DNA of 64,000 bases from Velocimicrobium porci (GCF_009696045.1 NZ_VUMT01000012.1:24415-88414), one strand, 5' to 3'. Shown: positions 7,329-16,993, counted from the first letter of the stretch. Notes: generated by a model from the letters alone, not told the origin. Numbers and translations are program-made.

Positions 7329-8516
7329 TTATTTTGATATCTGTTCCCATAATGGTTTACGCACTTTTTTTCTCGTAATTTCCACTAATCCAAGCGGTGT
7401 CATGTCAACTAAAACAGTTTTAACAGGGTCTTTCTTTAAGTATCCTTCCAAGACTTCCAGCAGCTCTTCCCTTGCTTCTTTTTTATCTAAATCAATAAAG
7501 TCAATCAATATAATACCTGATATATTTCTTAACCGAATCTGCTTGGCAATTTCATAAGCTGCCTCTAGATTTACTTTTAAAAATGTATCTTGTATTTTTT
7601 TATTTCCTTTTATAGCTTTTCCGGTATTAACATCAATTACGGTTAATGCCTCTGTCGGGTCAATGATTAATGTCCCGCCTGATTTTAGCCAAACCTTTCT
7701 TTGAAGTGCTTTTTCTAATTTGGTTTCAAGTCCATACAATCGTTTTAACGAAATTGAAGAATCCTCATAGAACCGGACTTTTTCTACATCTTCCTGCTGA
7801 TAACAATTGAGATATTCTCGCATTTCATCATACAACTCTTTGTCGTCAGTGACTACTTCCTCTATGCTAGAAGCCATACCATTTCGAATATCACATAAAT
7901 ATGCCGCCGGTGCTTTATAAATTAAAGAAAAGCAAGTTTTATGAACACCAAATTCCAACAAATTCATATATAAGCTTTTAAGCACAGCAATTTCTTTTTC
8001 AATCTGTTCTTTTGATGCGTCCTTAGCATTTGTCCGTATAATCCATCCATAGTCTGACGATTTATGCGGTTTTAAAATATTTTTTAACCGTTCTCTTTCT
8101 TTTTCGTCAGAGATTTTTCCTGAAATTCCAAGATTCGTTTTTCCATGAGTTAATACTACATATTTACCTGTAAAATTAAATTCGGTTGTTAAAACGGGTG
8201 CCTTTGTCTTAACATCCTCCCTTGCAATCTGTACTACAATTGTATCGCCTACTGTTACTGCATCTGTATTTTTTTTGTTGACAAAAACAGGCTTTTTACA
8301 ACTGTCAAGAGAAAGATAACACATTCTTTTATCTGCAATTTCCACAAATGCAGCACGAATGTTTTTTACTATATTTTTTACTTTCCCTAAATAGATGTTA
8401 GATAAAATACTTTCATGAGCAGTATCTTCCAGACTGACTTGAATTAATTCATCCTTTTCCATATAAGCGGACAAGATTTGATTTCCTTTTTTTGTAATAA
8501 CAAAACGATTACTCAT
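7329..8516 (-). CDS. rng: Ribonuclease G/E family endoribonuclease
   Basis: RNase G/E cuts single-stranded A/U-rich RNA and trims rRNA 5' ends. The ~395-residue protein has the N-terminal S1-type region (LSNIYLGKVKNIVKNIRAAFVEI), the 5'-sensor-like segment, and the catalytic metal site GGTLIIDPTEALTVIDVNTGKAIKG followed by GIILIDFIDL. There is no C-terminal scaffold and no clear Zn-link CPxC, so it is of the short RNase G type. Start at ATG 8516: AGAGG lies 5 bases upstream, whereas an earlier GTG overlaps that site. It follows the TIGR03936 gene directly. Confidence 0.92.
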   Translation of the reverse strand: MSNRFVITKKGNQILSAYMEKDELIQVSLEDTAHESILSNIYLGKVKNIVKNIRAAFVEIADKRMCYLSLDSCKKPVFVNKKNTDAVTVGDTIVVQIAREDVKTKAPVLTTEFNFTGKYVVLTHGKTNLGISGKISDEKERERLKNILKPHKSSDYGWIIRTNAKDASKEQIEKEIAVLKSLYMNLLEFGVHKTCFSLIYKAPAAYLCDIRNGMASSIEEVVTDDKELYDEMREYLNCYQQEDVEKVRFYEDSSISLKRLYGLETKLEKALQRKVWLKSGGTLIIDPTEALTVIDVNTGKAIKGNKKIQDTFLKVNLEAAYEIAKQIRLRNISGIILIDFIDLDKKEAREELLEVLEGYLKKDPVKTVLVDMTPLGLVEITRKKVRKPLWEQISK

Positions 8517-8524
8517 AGTCACCT

Positions 8525-9325
8525 CTATGCAATCTCTCCAAACTGGTCAAGTGGAACAAGATTTCTTTTTGTCTGACTTCCGTTTGGATTTATTTCCCCT
8601 TTTTTTGCGTTGGTATCGGTATACAATTCAATTCGATGAATCTGATAGGCAAATGGGTTATATTCCCAGTTATTTGCCTGACAAAACGCCTCCAATACAA
8701 GTTCAGGTTTTATATTATTAACACTTCCACAAGTAAGCTGTAAATATACCTTAATTCCATTTTTATATTCGCCTGCAGTCGTATCACCTAGATTTCTCCC
8801 AATCTTTTCCTCAAATTCTGGTTTCGTAAATCCGTAAGCATAAATAAATGGTTTTAAATCGACTTCCTTTTCACTCTTCTTCGTCTTTTTAATAATTTTT
8901 ATTTCTTTCTGGTTTATAAATGATTCGAATTTTTCTTTAAAATTTGGTATTGTCTGATAACCATCCTTCACTGATATAAGGTAATCTGCAGCTGCTAACA
9001 AAGACATTGATGTTTTGCTGTCTTCTGGCAGAATCCGAAAACTTGTTACTTGCATTTCTTCTGTCATTACACCGTTCAAGGATTCTATCATTTCTTTTGA
9101 AGTCTTTGTTGAATTGAGTTGAATATCCAAATATTCCCCATCACTTGTAAGACCTACACCAAGTGGAGAAGCAAAAGACAATAATTGATGAGGACTATAC
9201 CCCGTAGAATATGCAACATCAATATCACTTCTTCGGATTGCCTTCTGAAAATAACGCATAACATCTAAATGTCCAATAAATTTCATGGAACCGCTTTTAT
9301 TAAATTTCATTCTTGCTTTTATCAT
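8525..9325 (-). CDS. TIGR03936 (DUF2344) radical-SAM-associated protein
   Basis: This 266-residue protein matches the DUF2344/TIGR03936 family: it opens MIKARMKFNKSGSMKFIGHLDVMRYFQKAIRRSDI and has the YSTGYSPHQLLSFASPLGVGLTSDGEYLDI block. The family has no Fe-S cysteines; in many bacteria it is fused to, or follows, the TIGR03960 radical SAM protein, as here (36 bases apart). The pair usually precedes rng, also true here. The substrate is unknown; a role in tRNA or rRNA modification is an inference from neighbours only. Confidence 0.92.
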   Translation of the reverse strand: MIKARMKFNKSGSMKFIGHLDVMRYFQKAIRRSDIDVAYSTGYSPHQLLSFASPLGVGLTSDGEYLDIQLNSTKTSKEMIESLNGVMTEEMQVTSFRILPEDSKTSMSLLAAADYLISVKDGYQTIPNFKEKFESFINQKEIKIIKKTKKSEKEVDLKPFIYAYGFTKPEFEEKIGRNLGDTTAGEYKNGIKVYLQLTCGSVNNIKPELVLEAFCQANNWEYNPFAYQIHRIELYTDTNAKKGEINPNGSQTKRNLVPLDQFGEIA

Positions 9326-9361
9326 ATTTGTTCTATCTTCCTTTTCCTGTTTTAAATCCTT

Positions 9362-11230
9362 TTAACTATTTCTTTTTTCAATACAGACACCACACTTAAA
9401 AGATGCAGCACCACAACCTTGACAGGCTTGTCTGCAATTTGGTGTAACAGTCTGATTTTTAGCCTGCTCATATTCTTTCCATAAAAATTTCTTTGTAACT
9501 CCAATATCAATAAAATCCCATGGAAGAATTTCGTCATACTCTCTTTCTCTACTTGTATAGAACATATAATCAATTTGATTTTCCTCAAATGTTTGAAGCC
9601 AGACATCATAATGGAAAAATTCTGACCAGGCATCATAAATACATCCTTTTTTGTAAGCATCGTAAATTACTTTTCCTATTTTTCGGTCACCTCGGGCAAA
9701 AATACCTTCTAATACAGTAACCTCTGCCTCATGCCAATTATATTTTATACTCTTATAATTTAACTGTTCTTTCATCTTTCCATTTAAAAATCTTTGTTTT
9801 TCCAAAAATTCCTCCGCAGTTGCCATTCTTGCCCATTGAAATGGTGTAAATGGTTTTGGAACAAAGAATGATGTACTAGATACAATCTGTACCCGTCCAT
9901 TTCGTTCTTGTTTTGGAATGGTGTAATATTCTTTTGCGATTTCATTGGATAATGTTGCAATTCCCTCAATATCTTCTAGTGTTTCAGTTGGAAGTCCAAG
10001 CATAAAATATAATTTTACACGATTCCAACCACTTTGAAACGCATCCATTGCACCTTTTAAAATAACTTCTTCTGTTAAGCCTTTATTGATAACATCCCGG
10101 AGTCTTTGTGAACCAGCTTCCGGCGCAAACGTTAAACTACTTTTCTTTACATCTTGCACCTTGCTCATAACATCTAATGCAAACGCATCAATTCGAAGAG
10201 ATGGAAGTGAAATATTAACTCCTTTTGAGCGAAACTCATCAATTAAAAAATAAACTAATTCTGGCAAATTAATATAATCACTTGAACTTAAAGAACTTAG
10301 AGAAATCTCTTCATGTCCGGTTGCTTTTAACATTTTATAAGCTCTGTCCTTTAAAAATTCAAGGTCTCTTGCACGAATTGGTCGATAAATCATACCTGCC
10401 TGGCAAAAGCGGCAGCCACGGATACAGCCTCTTTGAATCTCTAATACAACTCTGTCCTGTGTTACTTTTATCAATGGTACTAAAGGTTTTTCCGGATAAT
10501 AGGTATGACTTAAATCTGTTTCAACTTGCTTTTTTATTTTTTCTTTTGCATGCTCATTGATACGACGAAAAGCAGCAATTGTTCCGTCTTTCTTATATTC
10601 AACCTGATAAAACTGTGGTACATAAATTCCCTCTACTCCGGCAGCTATTTCAAGAAATTCTTTTCTTGTCCCACCTCTTTTTTTATGCTCTTTATAAAGG
10701 TCCATCAGTTCATCATAAACAGTTTCTCCCTCCCCAATATAAAACATGTCGAAAAAGTCTGCAATTGGTTCCGGATTATAAGCACATGGTCCACCTCCAA
10801 TGACAAATGGATCTTCTTCTGTACGCTCTGATGAATAAATTGGAATTTGCGATAAATCAAGAATCTGTAATATATTTGTATAACACATCTCATATTGCAA
10901 TGTTATTCCTAAAAAGTCAAATTCCTTAACTGGATCTTGTGATTCTAATGCAAATAACGGAATATTCTGTTCTCGCATAATTTTATCCAAATCTACCCAT
11001 GGTGAATAAACTCGTTCACAATAGACATCATCTCTTTGATTAAACATATCATATAATATTTGAATTCCAAGATGTGACATTCCAATTTCATATACATCCG
11101 GAAAACACATGCAAAAACGAATATCTACTTCGTTCTTATCTTTCACAACCATATTTACTTCATTACCAATATATCTCGCAGGTTTTTCTATTGTTAATAA
11201 AATCTCATCCGATAGTGCTAGTTTTCTCAT
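9362..11230 (-). CDS. TIGR03960 B12-binding-domain radical SAM protein
   Basis: A 622-residue radical SAM enzyme. The N-terminal third has a B12-binding-like Rossmann region (CFPDVYEIGMSHLGIQILYDMFN) and FVIGGGPCAYNPEPIADFFD. The radical SAM cluster motif is QRGCIRGCRFCQAG, a CxxxCxxC at about residue 280. A Cys-rich tail (CRQACQGCGAASFKCGVC) could bind a second cluster. GGAG is 5 bases before the ATG. It pairs with the TIGR03936 gene downstream; no substrate is established for the pair. Confidence 0.93.
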   Translation of the reverse strand: MRKLALSDEILLTIEKPARYIGNEVNMVVKDKNEVDIRFCMCFPDVYEIGMSHLGIQILYDMFNQRDDVYCERVYSPWVDLDKIMREQNIPLFALESQDPVKEFDFLGITLQYEMCYTNILQILDLSQIPIYSSERTEEDPFVIGGGPCAYNPEPIADFFDMFYIGEGETVYDELMDLYKEHKKRGGTRKEFLEIAAGVEGIYVPQFYQVEYKKDGTIAAFRRINEHAKEKIKKQVETDLSHTYYPEKPLVPLIKVTQDRVVLEIQRGCIRGCRFCQAGMIYRPIRARDLEFLKDRAYKMLKATGHEEISLSSLSSSDYINLPELVYFLIDEFRSKGVNISLPSLRIDAFALDVMSKVQDVKKSSLTFAPEAGSQRLRDVINKGLTEEVILKGAMDAFQSGWNRVKLYFMLGLPTETLEDIEGIATLSNEIAKEYYTIPKQERNGRVQIVSSTSFFVPKPFTPFQWARMATAEEFLEKQRFLNGKMKEQLNYKSIKYNWHEAEVTVLEGIFARGDRKIGKVIYDAYKKGCIYDAWSEFFHYDVWLQTFEENQIDYMFYTSREREYDEILPWDFIDIGVTKKFLWKEYEQAKNQTVTPNCRQACQGCGAASFKCGVCIEKRNS

Positions 11231-11292
11231 ATAATCTCCATTCTTTCTAACTTATAGTATCTTAATAACCATAGGATTATAACACAAACTAC

Positions 11293-11565
11293 TTAATTTA
11301 GTCTATGAAAAACAGAAATTATTTTCTCTTCTACCGAATCAATGCCAATGTCATACTGTACAATTTGCATTATTTTTTCACAATTCCATCCACGATATGA
11401 AAAGTTTCCCTGTTTTCCAACCAAAAAAAGTAAAAACAAAATGGACGCAAGTAATAAACGGATTTGAATTCCTTTTCCACCTTTACCAGGGGGAGCAATC
11501 TCTTTTCTTACCTGTTCTATTTTCTTTTTTCTACTTATTTCATCTAATCTTTCCTGATCTGTCAT
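11293..11565 (-). CDS. Small single-pass membrane protein, unknown
   Basis: A 90-residue protein with a charged, basic N-terminal 30 residues, one membrane helix (about 35-51, RLLLASILFLLFLV) and a short extracytoplasmic tail. GGAGG is 6 bases before the ATG. It lies 62 bases upstream of the TIGR03960 gene on the same strand, so it may be cotranscribed. I recognise no family. Confidence 0.65.
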   Translation of the reverse strand: MTDQERLDEISRKKKIEQVRKEIAPPGKGGKGIQIRLLLASILFLLFLVGKQGNFSYRGWNCEKIMQIVQYDIGIDSVEEKIISVFHRLN

Positions 11566-11691
11566 ATAGTTCCTCCATCTTTATATCCGTACATATTATA
11601 TCCTGCTTGTGATACTGCAAAAATTCGTTAATTTTATTTGATATTATAACTATATGATGAAATTAAAAAGTTAGACATTTCTTTCCATAAT

Positions 11692-12585
11692 TTATTTTAT
11701 TGTTAAATTCATATAATCAACCGGTGAAAAATCCAGTTCCTCTATAATTTTATTATACCGATACATCCAGCGTTCACTAATTCCAGCATGCTCAGCAACT
11801 TGTTCTACCGGTGCTCCGCCATGAAGCATATAAGTAATAGAAGCATTTCTTATATCTTGCAAATTAAACTTTCTGTTAATACCTGCTTTATCAATTAATT
11901 CTCGAACCATATTTTGTAATGTCCGAACTTTTAATTGCCCCCCTCGTTGATTTTGAAATAAAAACGGATTGCATCCAAATTGTTCTAAATATGACAATAA
12001 GTATTTTTTTACATCATCTGGAATTTTAACATAACGACGTTTTCCATTCTGTTCTAGCACCAAAAACATAATGTTTCTGCCATCTATACATATGTCATTT
12101 GGCGTAAGTCTGCAAATCTCATCTGACGTAAGACTGCATCGCAACACAAGTAATATCATTAAAAAAAGCATTGGATTGTCCTTAGCTTCCTCTAAAATAA
12201 AATCTAGTTCTTCCAAAGTAGGAATCTCTTCAATATGGAGATAGTTATCGTAATCTGGCGATTTTATTTTGGTATATACATTTACATAATCAGGACAGCC
12301 GAATCGCTTTTTATTTTGATATATAAAAGTTCCTACACTTCTTAGCATTGCTAATTTTGTCTGTATTGTTCTTTTAGAAAGTGATTGTTTCCCATACGAG
12401 ATTAAATCAAAATATGCCTTTGCATCTGTCAATGTAATCTCTGTAAAATCACAATTCAAATATTCGCAAATCGTACGGATTGCAGAAAAATAATTCTTTT
12501 TTGTATCTTCTTTTTTAAGACGCTGTTCAAACTCGAACCAAATATGCTCAATAAACCATATGGATGGAAATTTTTTATTATTCAT
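11692..12585 (-). CDS. Tyrosine-recombinase-fold protein with degenerate catalytic site
   Basis: A 297-residue protein with the XerC/D-type two-domain layout: a SAM-like N-terminal domain (about 5-100) and a C-terminal catalytic fold. Of the usual R-K-H-R-H-Y set, Lys (NGKRRYVKIP), the second Arg (LQDIRNASI), the box III His (AEHAGIS) and the Tyr (MYRYNKI) can be placed. The first Arg appears to be Thr (SLTSDEICRL where families have GLRxSE), and the His of HxxR is Gln. It may bind DNA without cutting it. Start at 12585 because AAGGAG is 6 bases upstream of that ATG. No att-like repeats or phage genes are nearby. Confidence 0.75.
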   Translation of the reverse strand: MNNKKFPSIWFIEHIWFEFEQRLKKEDTKKNYFSAIRTICEYLNCDFTEITLTDAKAYFDLISYGKQSLSKRTIQTKLAMLRSVGTFIYQNKKRFGCPDYVNVYTKIKSPDYDNYLHIEEIPTLEELDFILEEAKDNPMLFLMILLVLRCSLTSDEICRLTPNDICIDGRNIMFLVLEQNGKRRYVKIPDDVKKYLLSYLEQFGCNPFLFQNQRGGQLKVRTLQNMVRELIDKAGINRKFNLQDIRNASITYMLHGGAPVEQVAEHAGISERWMYRYNKIIEELDFSPVDYMNLTIK

Positions 12586-12760
12586 ATTATTCTCCTTTTT
12601 TATTTGAACCAATTTTTTATTATTATATCATATTTTATTTTGATTTTATTGATTTTGTAATTTTATTTTTATTTAATCATGAATTTTGAAAGTAATTTTA
12701 AAATCTTTTAGCATATTACGTATATTATAGTACTTGCTTGACTTAAAAAAACATCTTCCC

Positions 12761-12789
12761 TTGAATTTTCTGCTGCCCTATGGTACGAT
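12761..12789 (+). promoter_or_regulatory. Probable sigma-A promoter of the zinc-ribbon protein gene
   Basis: TTGAAT (12761-12766) and TACGAT (12784-12789) are separated by 17 bases, with TGG just before the -10 (extended -10). It lies 37 bases before the start codon at 12826. Confidence 0.6.
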
Positions 12790-12825
12790 AAAATTAATAA
12801 ATGATAAAAGAGGGAGGTACCACAA

Positions 12826-13692
12826 ATGCCATGGTGTCCAAAATGTAAAACAGAATATCGAAATGGAATTACAGTCTGTACAGACTGCGGTACTACACTT
12901 GTAGATGAATTAGAAGAAGAGGTTGTTTTTCTTCCGGTTATGGCATGTCTTGATAAAGATCTCGCACATCGTTTTTTAGATTATCTATATTATTCTAATA
13001 TATCATCAGGTAAAATTGAACAAAACGATATCACTTTTGAGTATTCCGTTTCTGTTACAAAAGAAGAATTCAAACAGGCAAAAAAATTATATTCTGCCTT
13101 TTATGAAATCGAAGCAGAGAAAAACTCTAAAAATAAAACGGAAGAATTTCCCGATGAAGAAATTGCCAGTTCGACAGAAAAAATAGAACAAATGCAGAAT
13201 CAAAAAATTGCAGATGAACTGCGCTCACCTAAAAATGCTTCTACCGTTTATGTCCGTAAAGAAGAAAAATATCAAGATATTATTTCTACTGCTTATGTTT
13301 TTCTTCTTGTTGGTGTTCTTGGCATTGTGTTTGTCGTTCTAAATTATGTTAATATCATTACATTTATAAACGGACCATTTTCATATGTATTATATAGTGC
13401 TTTATTTATCGGATGTCTTGTCGCTTCTGCACTATCCTTCCGAAGTGCCAAAGAGGCAAAAAAACAAATTTCTACCGAAAACTCATTAACAGAAAAAGTA
13501 AATCAATGGTTAAAGGATACTATCACAAAAGAATCTCTTCTTTCTTCCCATGAAGAAGGATTGAGTGATGAAGTAAATTTTTTAAATGAAATGAACTACT
13601 TAAAAACCCTTGTGTGTGAAGAATTTCCTGAATTAGATGAATCATATGCCGACACTTTATGTGAAGAATACTATAATGAATACTTAGAATAA
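12826..13692 (+). CDS. Zinc-ribbon, two-helix membrane protein, unknown
   Basis: A 288-residue protein. Residues 1-24 form a zinc ribbon (WCPKCKTEY...VCTDCGTTL, Cys4, 7, 18, 21). A region similar in style to DUF2007 'signal transducing' domains follows (VFLPVMACLDKDLAHRFLDYLYYSNI). An acidic linker leads to two membrane helices at about 156-178 and 185-203. The C-terminal 75 residues are acidic and helical. GGGAGG lies 8 bases before the ATG. The gene is monocistronic with its own promoter and terminator and is divergent from the recombinase-like gene. Function unknown. Confidence 0.7.
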   Translation: MPWCPKCKTEYRNGITVCTDCGTTLVDELEEEVVFLPVMACLDKDLAHRFLDYLYYSNISSGKIEQNDITFEYSVSVTKEEFKQAKKLYSAFYEIEAEKNSKNKTEEFPDEEIASSTEKIEQMQNQKIADELRSPKNASTVYVRKEEKYQDIISTAYVFLLVGVLGIVFVVLNYVNIITFINGPFSYVLYSALFIGCLVASALSFRSAKEAKKQISTENSLTEKVNQWLKDTITKESLLSSHEEGLSDEVNFLNEMNYLKTLVCEEFPELDESYADTLCEEYYNEYLE

Positions 13693-13699
13693 CTTTCTA

Positions 13700-13748
13700 A
13701 AAAGCGGAAGTTTCCAATTCAAAAAAACTGGAAGCTTCCGCTTTTTTG
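13700..13748 (+). terminator. Terminator between convergent genes
   Basis: A 17-bp stem (13700-13716 with 13729-13745, one wobble on the plus strand) ends in TTTTTT. It serves the zinc-ribbon gene, and with its A-rich left flank may also stop the convergent helicase transcript. Confidence 0.85.
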
Positions 13749-13765
13749 CTTCTGAATCTATTGTC

Positions 13766-16700
13766 TTACATAAACAATTCTTCTATTTCTTCTTTTGAAA
13801 GTTTATTAATAAATACTTCCTTTGCAGAAATAACGGAATCAGACAATTCTTTTTTCTTCTCTTGCAATTTATATATTTTCTCCTCAATTGTTCCTTTCGT
13901 CAACAACTTAATTACATGCACCGTATTTTTTTGTCCAATTCGGTAAACCCGGTCTGTCGCCTGTTCCTCTACTGCCGGATTCCACCAAGGGTCGTAATGA
14001 ATAACCGTATCTGCACCTGTCAGATTTATTCCTGTTCCACCCGCCTTCAATGATATTAAAAATATTTGGCGTTCACCCGAATTAAACTGATTAACCATTT
14101 CAATTCTATCTTCCGGTTTGGTAGAACCATCAAGATAAAAGAAAGAAATTCCCTCTTCCTTTAATCGTTTTCCAATCATCTGAAGCATAGATGTAAACTG
14201 GGAGAACAAAAGAATTCTATGACCACTTTCTAAAATGGATGGAACCTGCTCCATTAACAACTCTAGTTTTCCACTTCCACCATTATAATTCTCAATAAAT
14301 GTAGATGGATGACAACAAATCTGACGGAGCCTTGTCAATGCAGATAAAATTTGAACCTGACTTTTTTCAAATCCATTTTCCTTTACGGTCTTCCACACTT
14401 CTTCTCTAAAGTTTTCTAAATAAGATAAGTAAACCATATTTTGTTTTTCCGTCATTTCTGTTACAAGTTTTGTTTCTATCTTCTCAGGCAGTTCGGTTAA
14501 CACATCTTTTTTCATTCTTCGCAGTACAAACGGCTGTATCCGCTTACTCAACTTCTCCCTTATCTGCTCATCTTCATCTCTCATAATCGGTTTTTCATAC
14601 TGTTCAACAAATTTGGAATGTGTAAGCAAATATCCAGGCAAAATAAAATCAAAAATAGACCAAAGCTCCGATAAAGAATTTTCAATTGGCGTTCCTGTCA
14701 AAGCAAACTTGTGCTTCGCAGGTATCCGTTTTACTGATTTTGCATTTTGAGAACCCGGATTTTTAATAAATTGTGCTTCATCAATAAACATAGTATCAAT
14801 TGATAACGTTTTATATAACTCATAATCTCTTCGAAGGAGAGGATAAGAAGTGATTAAAACATTAATATCATCTAAATCACGTAGTAATTCCCGACGAACC
14901 TCCGGCGCCCCGCTAATAATACGGCTTTTTAGCATAGGTGCAAACGTCTGAAGTTCATCACACCAGTTATAAACAAGCGAAGTAGGACAAACAATCAAAT
15001 GTAGTCCGCCTGCACACGAAGTCAGATAAACAATTGATTCCAGTGTTTTTCCAAGTCCCATATCGTCCGCTAAAACGCCTCCCAAATTGTGCTCTGCCAA
15101 TGTTTTTAGCCACCGATAACCTGTTACCTGATAGTTTCGAAGTTCTGCCTGAATCTCCTTTGGCACACGATACTTGTGTTTCCCAATCTGTGTCAGCTCA
15201 GATAACATCGTTTGAAATGAAGGTTCCCTTTGAACCTCAACTTCTTCTTCCACTTGCTTTAATAAATCATCTAAATAAAATGAGGAATATTGCGGCAAGG
15301 AAAAATGATTCTCTTTATAATTTTGATATGACAGATTTAACTCTTGTAAAAAAGCCAAGCTTTTTTGGGCTTCATCTCCCTCTAAATTAATAAAACTTCC
15401 GTTTTTCAACCGATGATACTTCTTTTTTAACTGAAGAGAACGAAATACTTCTCTCAATTCCTCCTTTGGAACATTTTCATAATTGAAATCCATTTCCAAC
15501 AAGTTCATATCATTATTAACACGAACATTTGTAGAAACCGTTCCAGTCGAACGAATTGAAATTCCCTTAAAATCATCCGAATAAAAAATATTATAGTTTT
15601 CATTTAACGTTTTAATCCCATCTGTAATAAATGAATATATTTCTTCCTCTTCTCGCAATAAGAAAAAGTCCTTCTGCGGATAGAACCTAAAATCTTCAAA
15701 CCAATTAAGAACTTCTTCCTCTTTCTCTTTCTGCCTTACAATCACAATTCCATGAGGAATCGAAACAGCTAACGGATTAATTTCATACTCCCCATATTTA
15801 AATTTTATAACTGCTTTAATATAATTTTTATATCGATCTAAATATATATCTGTTACGATATCATCGACAATATAATTTTCCCTTAACTTATCTGGAATGT
15901 CAATTTTCATCGTTTCATGAATATTAGGGAGAACTAAATCCAAAAATCGTTTCTTGTCTTCTCCTTTAAAAATCAGAGAACTTCTTTGTTTTCCAAAACT
16001 TTTATAAAATGGGAGTAAATTACGAATGAATTTTTTGTCCGGCATATAAATAGCATTGTTATATAACAAAAAGCTTCCGTCCGCAGATAATGAAATAATT
16101 CCAGAAGGACTATTATAATCCAAAAATACTTCATCTTCTTTTGCCGAAATATGAAACCTCAAATCGGGGTTTCCATCAAAAAACCTAACATTATCATATT
16201 CCGTTTCATGTAAAATCAGCGTAAATGTTTCTCCTTTTGTTTCATGCAAAAGTTTTGCAAACATCCGCTTTGTAAGCATCATATCCGCTTTCGAAAATAA
16301 TGTCGTACCATAAGACCTTGTCAAATATTCCTGAATCTCACAGACTTCTAACAAATACTCCATAATTCCTTTTGAACGACGACTAAATCTACTCTCGCCG
16401 GGTATAAAACGAAATTCTTTTCCAAGAGAAATTGTTTCCTGATTTTTATAGTCAAGTAAAAACCTCTTCAGATTTTGTACTTTATACATTTTCGTGCTTC
16501 CAACCCGAATTGAAAGATTTACTTTTCCGTCTTCTCGGATTAAATCCGGTATACTAAAAATCGGCTTTATATCAAACGTTTCGCCATATAATTCTTTATA
16601 ATCTAATTTATTAAAATACTCCAGTATATTAAAGATTATTTTTTCTTCTCCCTTACGTTCACTTCCTTCTGCCCGTTCCATATAATCATTAATAAACAGC

Positions 16701-16993
16701 AATGCTGCGATAATATGCTTGCATGCTCCACCTTTCTGCTTGGCATGCTCCGGGCAATTGCAGCTATATTCAATTGTTCCATCTTCTTTTGGAGATAATA
16801 TGACAGAATAAGGGTTTTTTCCAGTTACGGTCGCTCGATATTGTTTTAATTTATTAGACCAAGTTACATTCGACACTGCTCCATTTTTAAAATACCGTAC
16901 ACCACGGCTATATATCATTTCATCAACTGCAAGTTTCTTTATTGTCTCTTTTGATAATTTTAACAAAGACCGTACACCCTTTCTTTTTATCAT
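13766..16993 (-). CDS. SWIM zinc-finger SNF2-family helicase
   Basis: A 1075-residue ATPase. A SWIM zinc finger (CNCPEH...ACKH, Cys78, Cys80, Cys91, His93) is followed by a long region typical of bacterial SNF2 proteins (about 110-590). The motor carries motif I DDMGLGKTLES, motif II DEAQ, motif III ALTGTPIENSLSELWSIFDF, and in lobe 2 LFSQFTSM, GGTGINLTGAD and DRVYRIGQ. Such proteins remodel nucleic acid-protein complexes; bacterial SWIM-SNF2 members are widespread but poorly studied. No ribosome site precedes the ATG at 16993; a TTG at 16966 with AAAGGG upstream is an alternative start. No partner genes suggest a defence system. Confidence 0.9.
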   Translation of the reverse strand: MIKRKGVRSLLKLSKETIKKLAVDEMIYSRGVRYFKNGAVSNVTWSNKLKQYRATVTGKNPYSVILSPKEDGTIEYSCNCPEHAKQKGGACKHIIAALLFINDYMERAEGSERKGEEKIIFNILEYFNKLDYKELYGETFDIKPIFSIPDLIREDGKVNLSIRVGSTKMYKVQNLKRFLLDYKNQETISLGKEFRFIPGESRFSRRSKGIMEYLLEVCEIQEYLTRSYGTTLFSKADMMLTKRMFAKLLHETKGETFTLILHETEYDNVRFFDGNPDLRFHISAKEDEVFLDYNSPSGIISLSADGSFLLYNNAIYMPDKKFIRNLLPFYKSFGKQRSSLIFKGEDKKRFLDLVLPNIHETMKIDIPDKLRENYIVDDIVTDIYLDRYKNYIKAVIKFKYGEYEINPLAVSIPHGIVIVRQKEKEEEVLNWFEDFRFYPQKDFFLLREEEEIYSFITDGIKTLNENYNIFYSDDFKGISIRSTGTVSTNVRVNNDMNLLEMDFNYENVPKEELREVFRSLQLKKKYHRLKNGSFINLEGDEAQKSLAFLQELNLSYQNYKENHFSLPQYSSFYLDDLLKQVEEEVEVQREPSFQTMLSELTQIGKHKYRVPKEIQAELRNYQVTGYRWLKTLAEHNLGGVLADDMGLGKTLESIVYLTSCAGGLHLIVCPTSLVYNWCDELQTFAPMLKSRIISGAPEVRRELLRDLDDINVLITSYPLLRRDYELYKTLSIDTMFIDEAQFIKNPGSQNAKSVKRIPAKHKFALTGTPIENSLSELWSIFDFILPGYLLTHSKFVEQYEKPIMRDEDEQIREKLSKRIQPFVLRRMKKDVLTELPEKIETKLVTEMTEKQNMVYLSYLENFREEVWKTVKENGFEKSQVQILSALTRLRQICCHPSTFIENYNGGSGKLELLMEQVPSILESGHRILLFSQFTSMLQMIGKRLKEEGISFFYLDGSTKPEDRIEMVNQFNSGERQIFLISLKAGGTGINLTGADTVIHYDPWWNPAVEEQATDRVYRIGQKNTVHVIKLLTKGTIEEKIYKLQEKKKELSDSVISAKEVFINKLSKEEIEELFM

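Noticed and set aside
9352..9660. Second-frame minus ORF inside the TIGR03960 gene
   Set aside because: Shadow of the radical SAM coding sequence, no ribosome site.
11692..12585. Prophage or integrative element
   Set aside because: No direct repeats, tRNA target, or phage/plasmid genes surround the recombinase-like gene.
13766..16993. Part of a defence island
   Set aside because: Neighbours are trp transport genes and a zinc-ribbon protein; no methylase, nuclease or toxin genes are adjacent.
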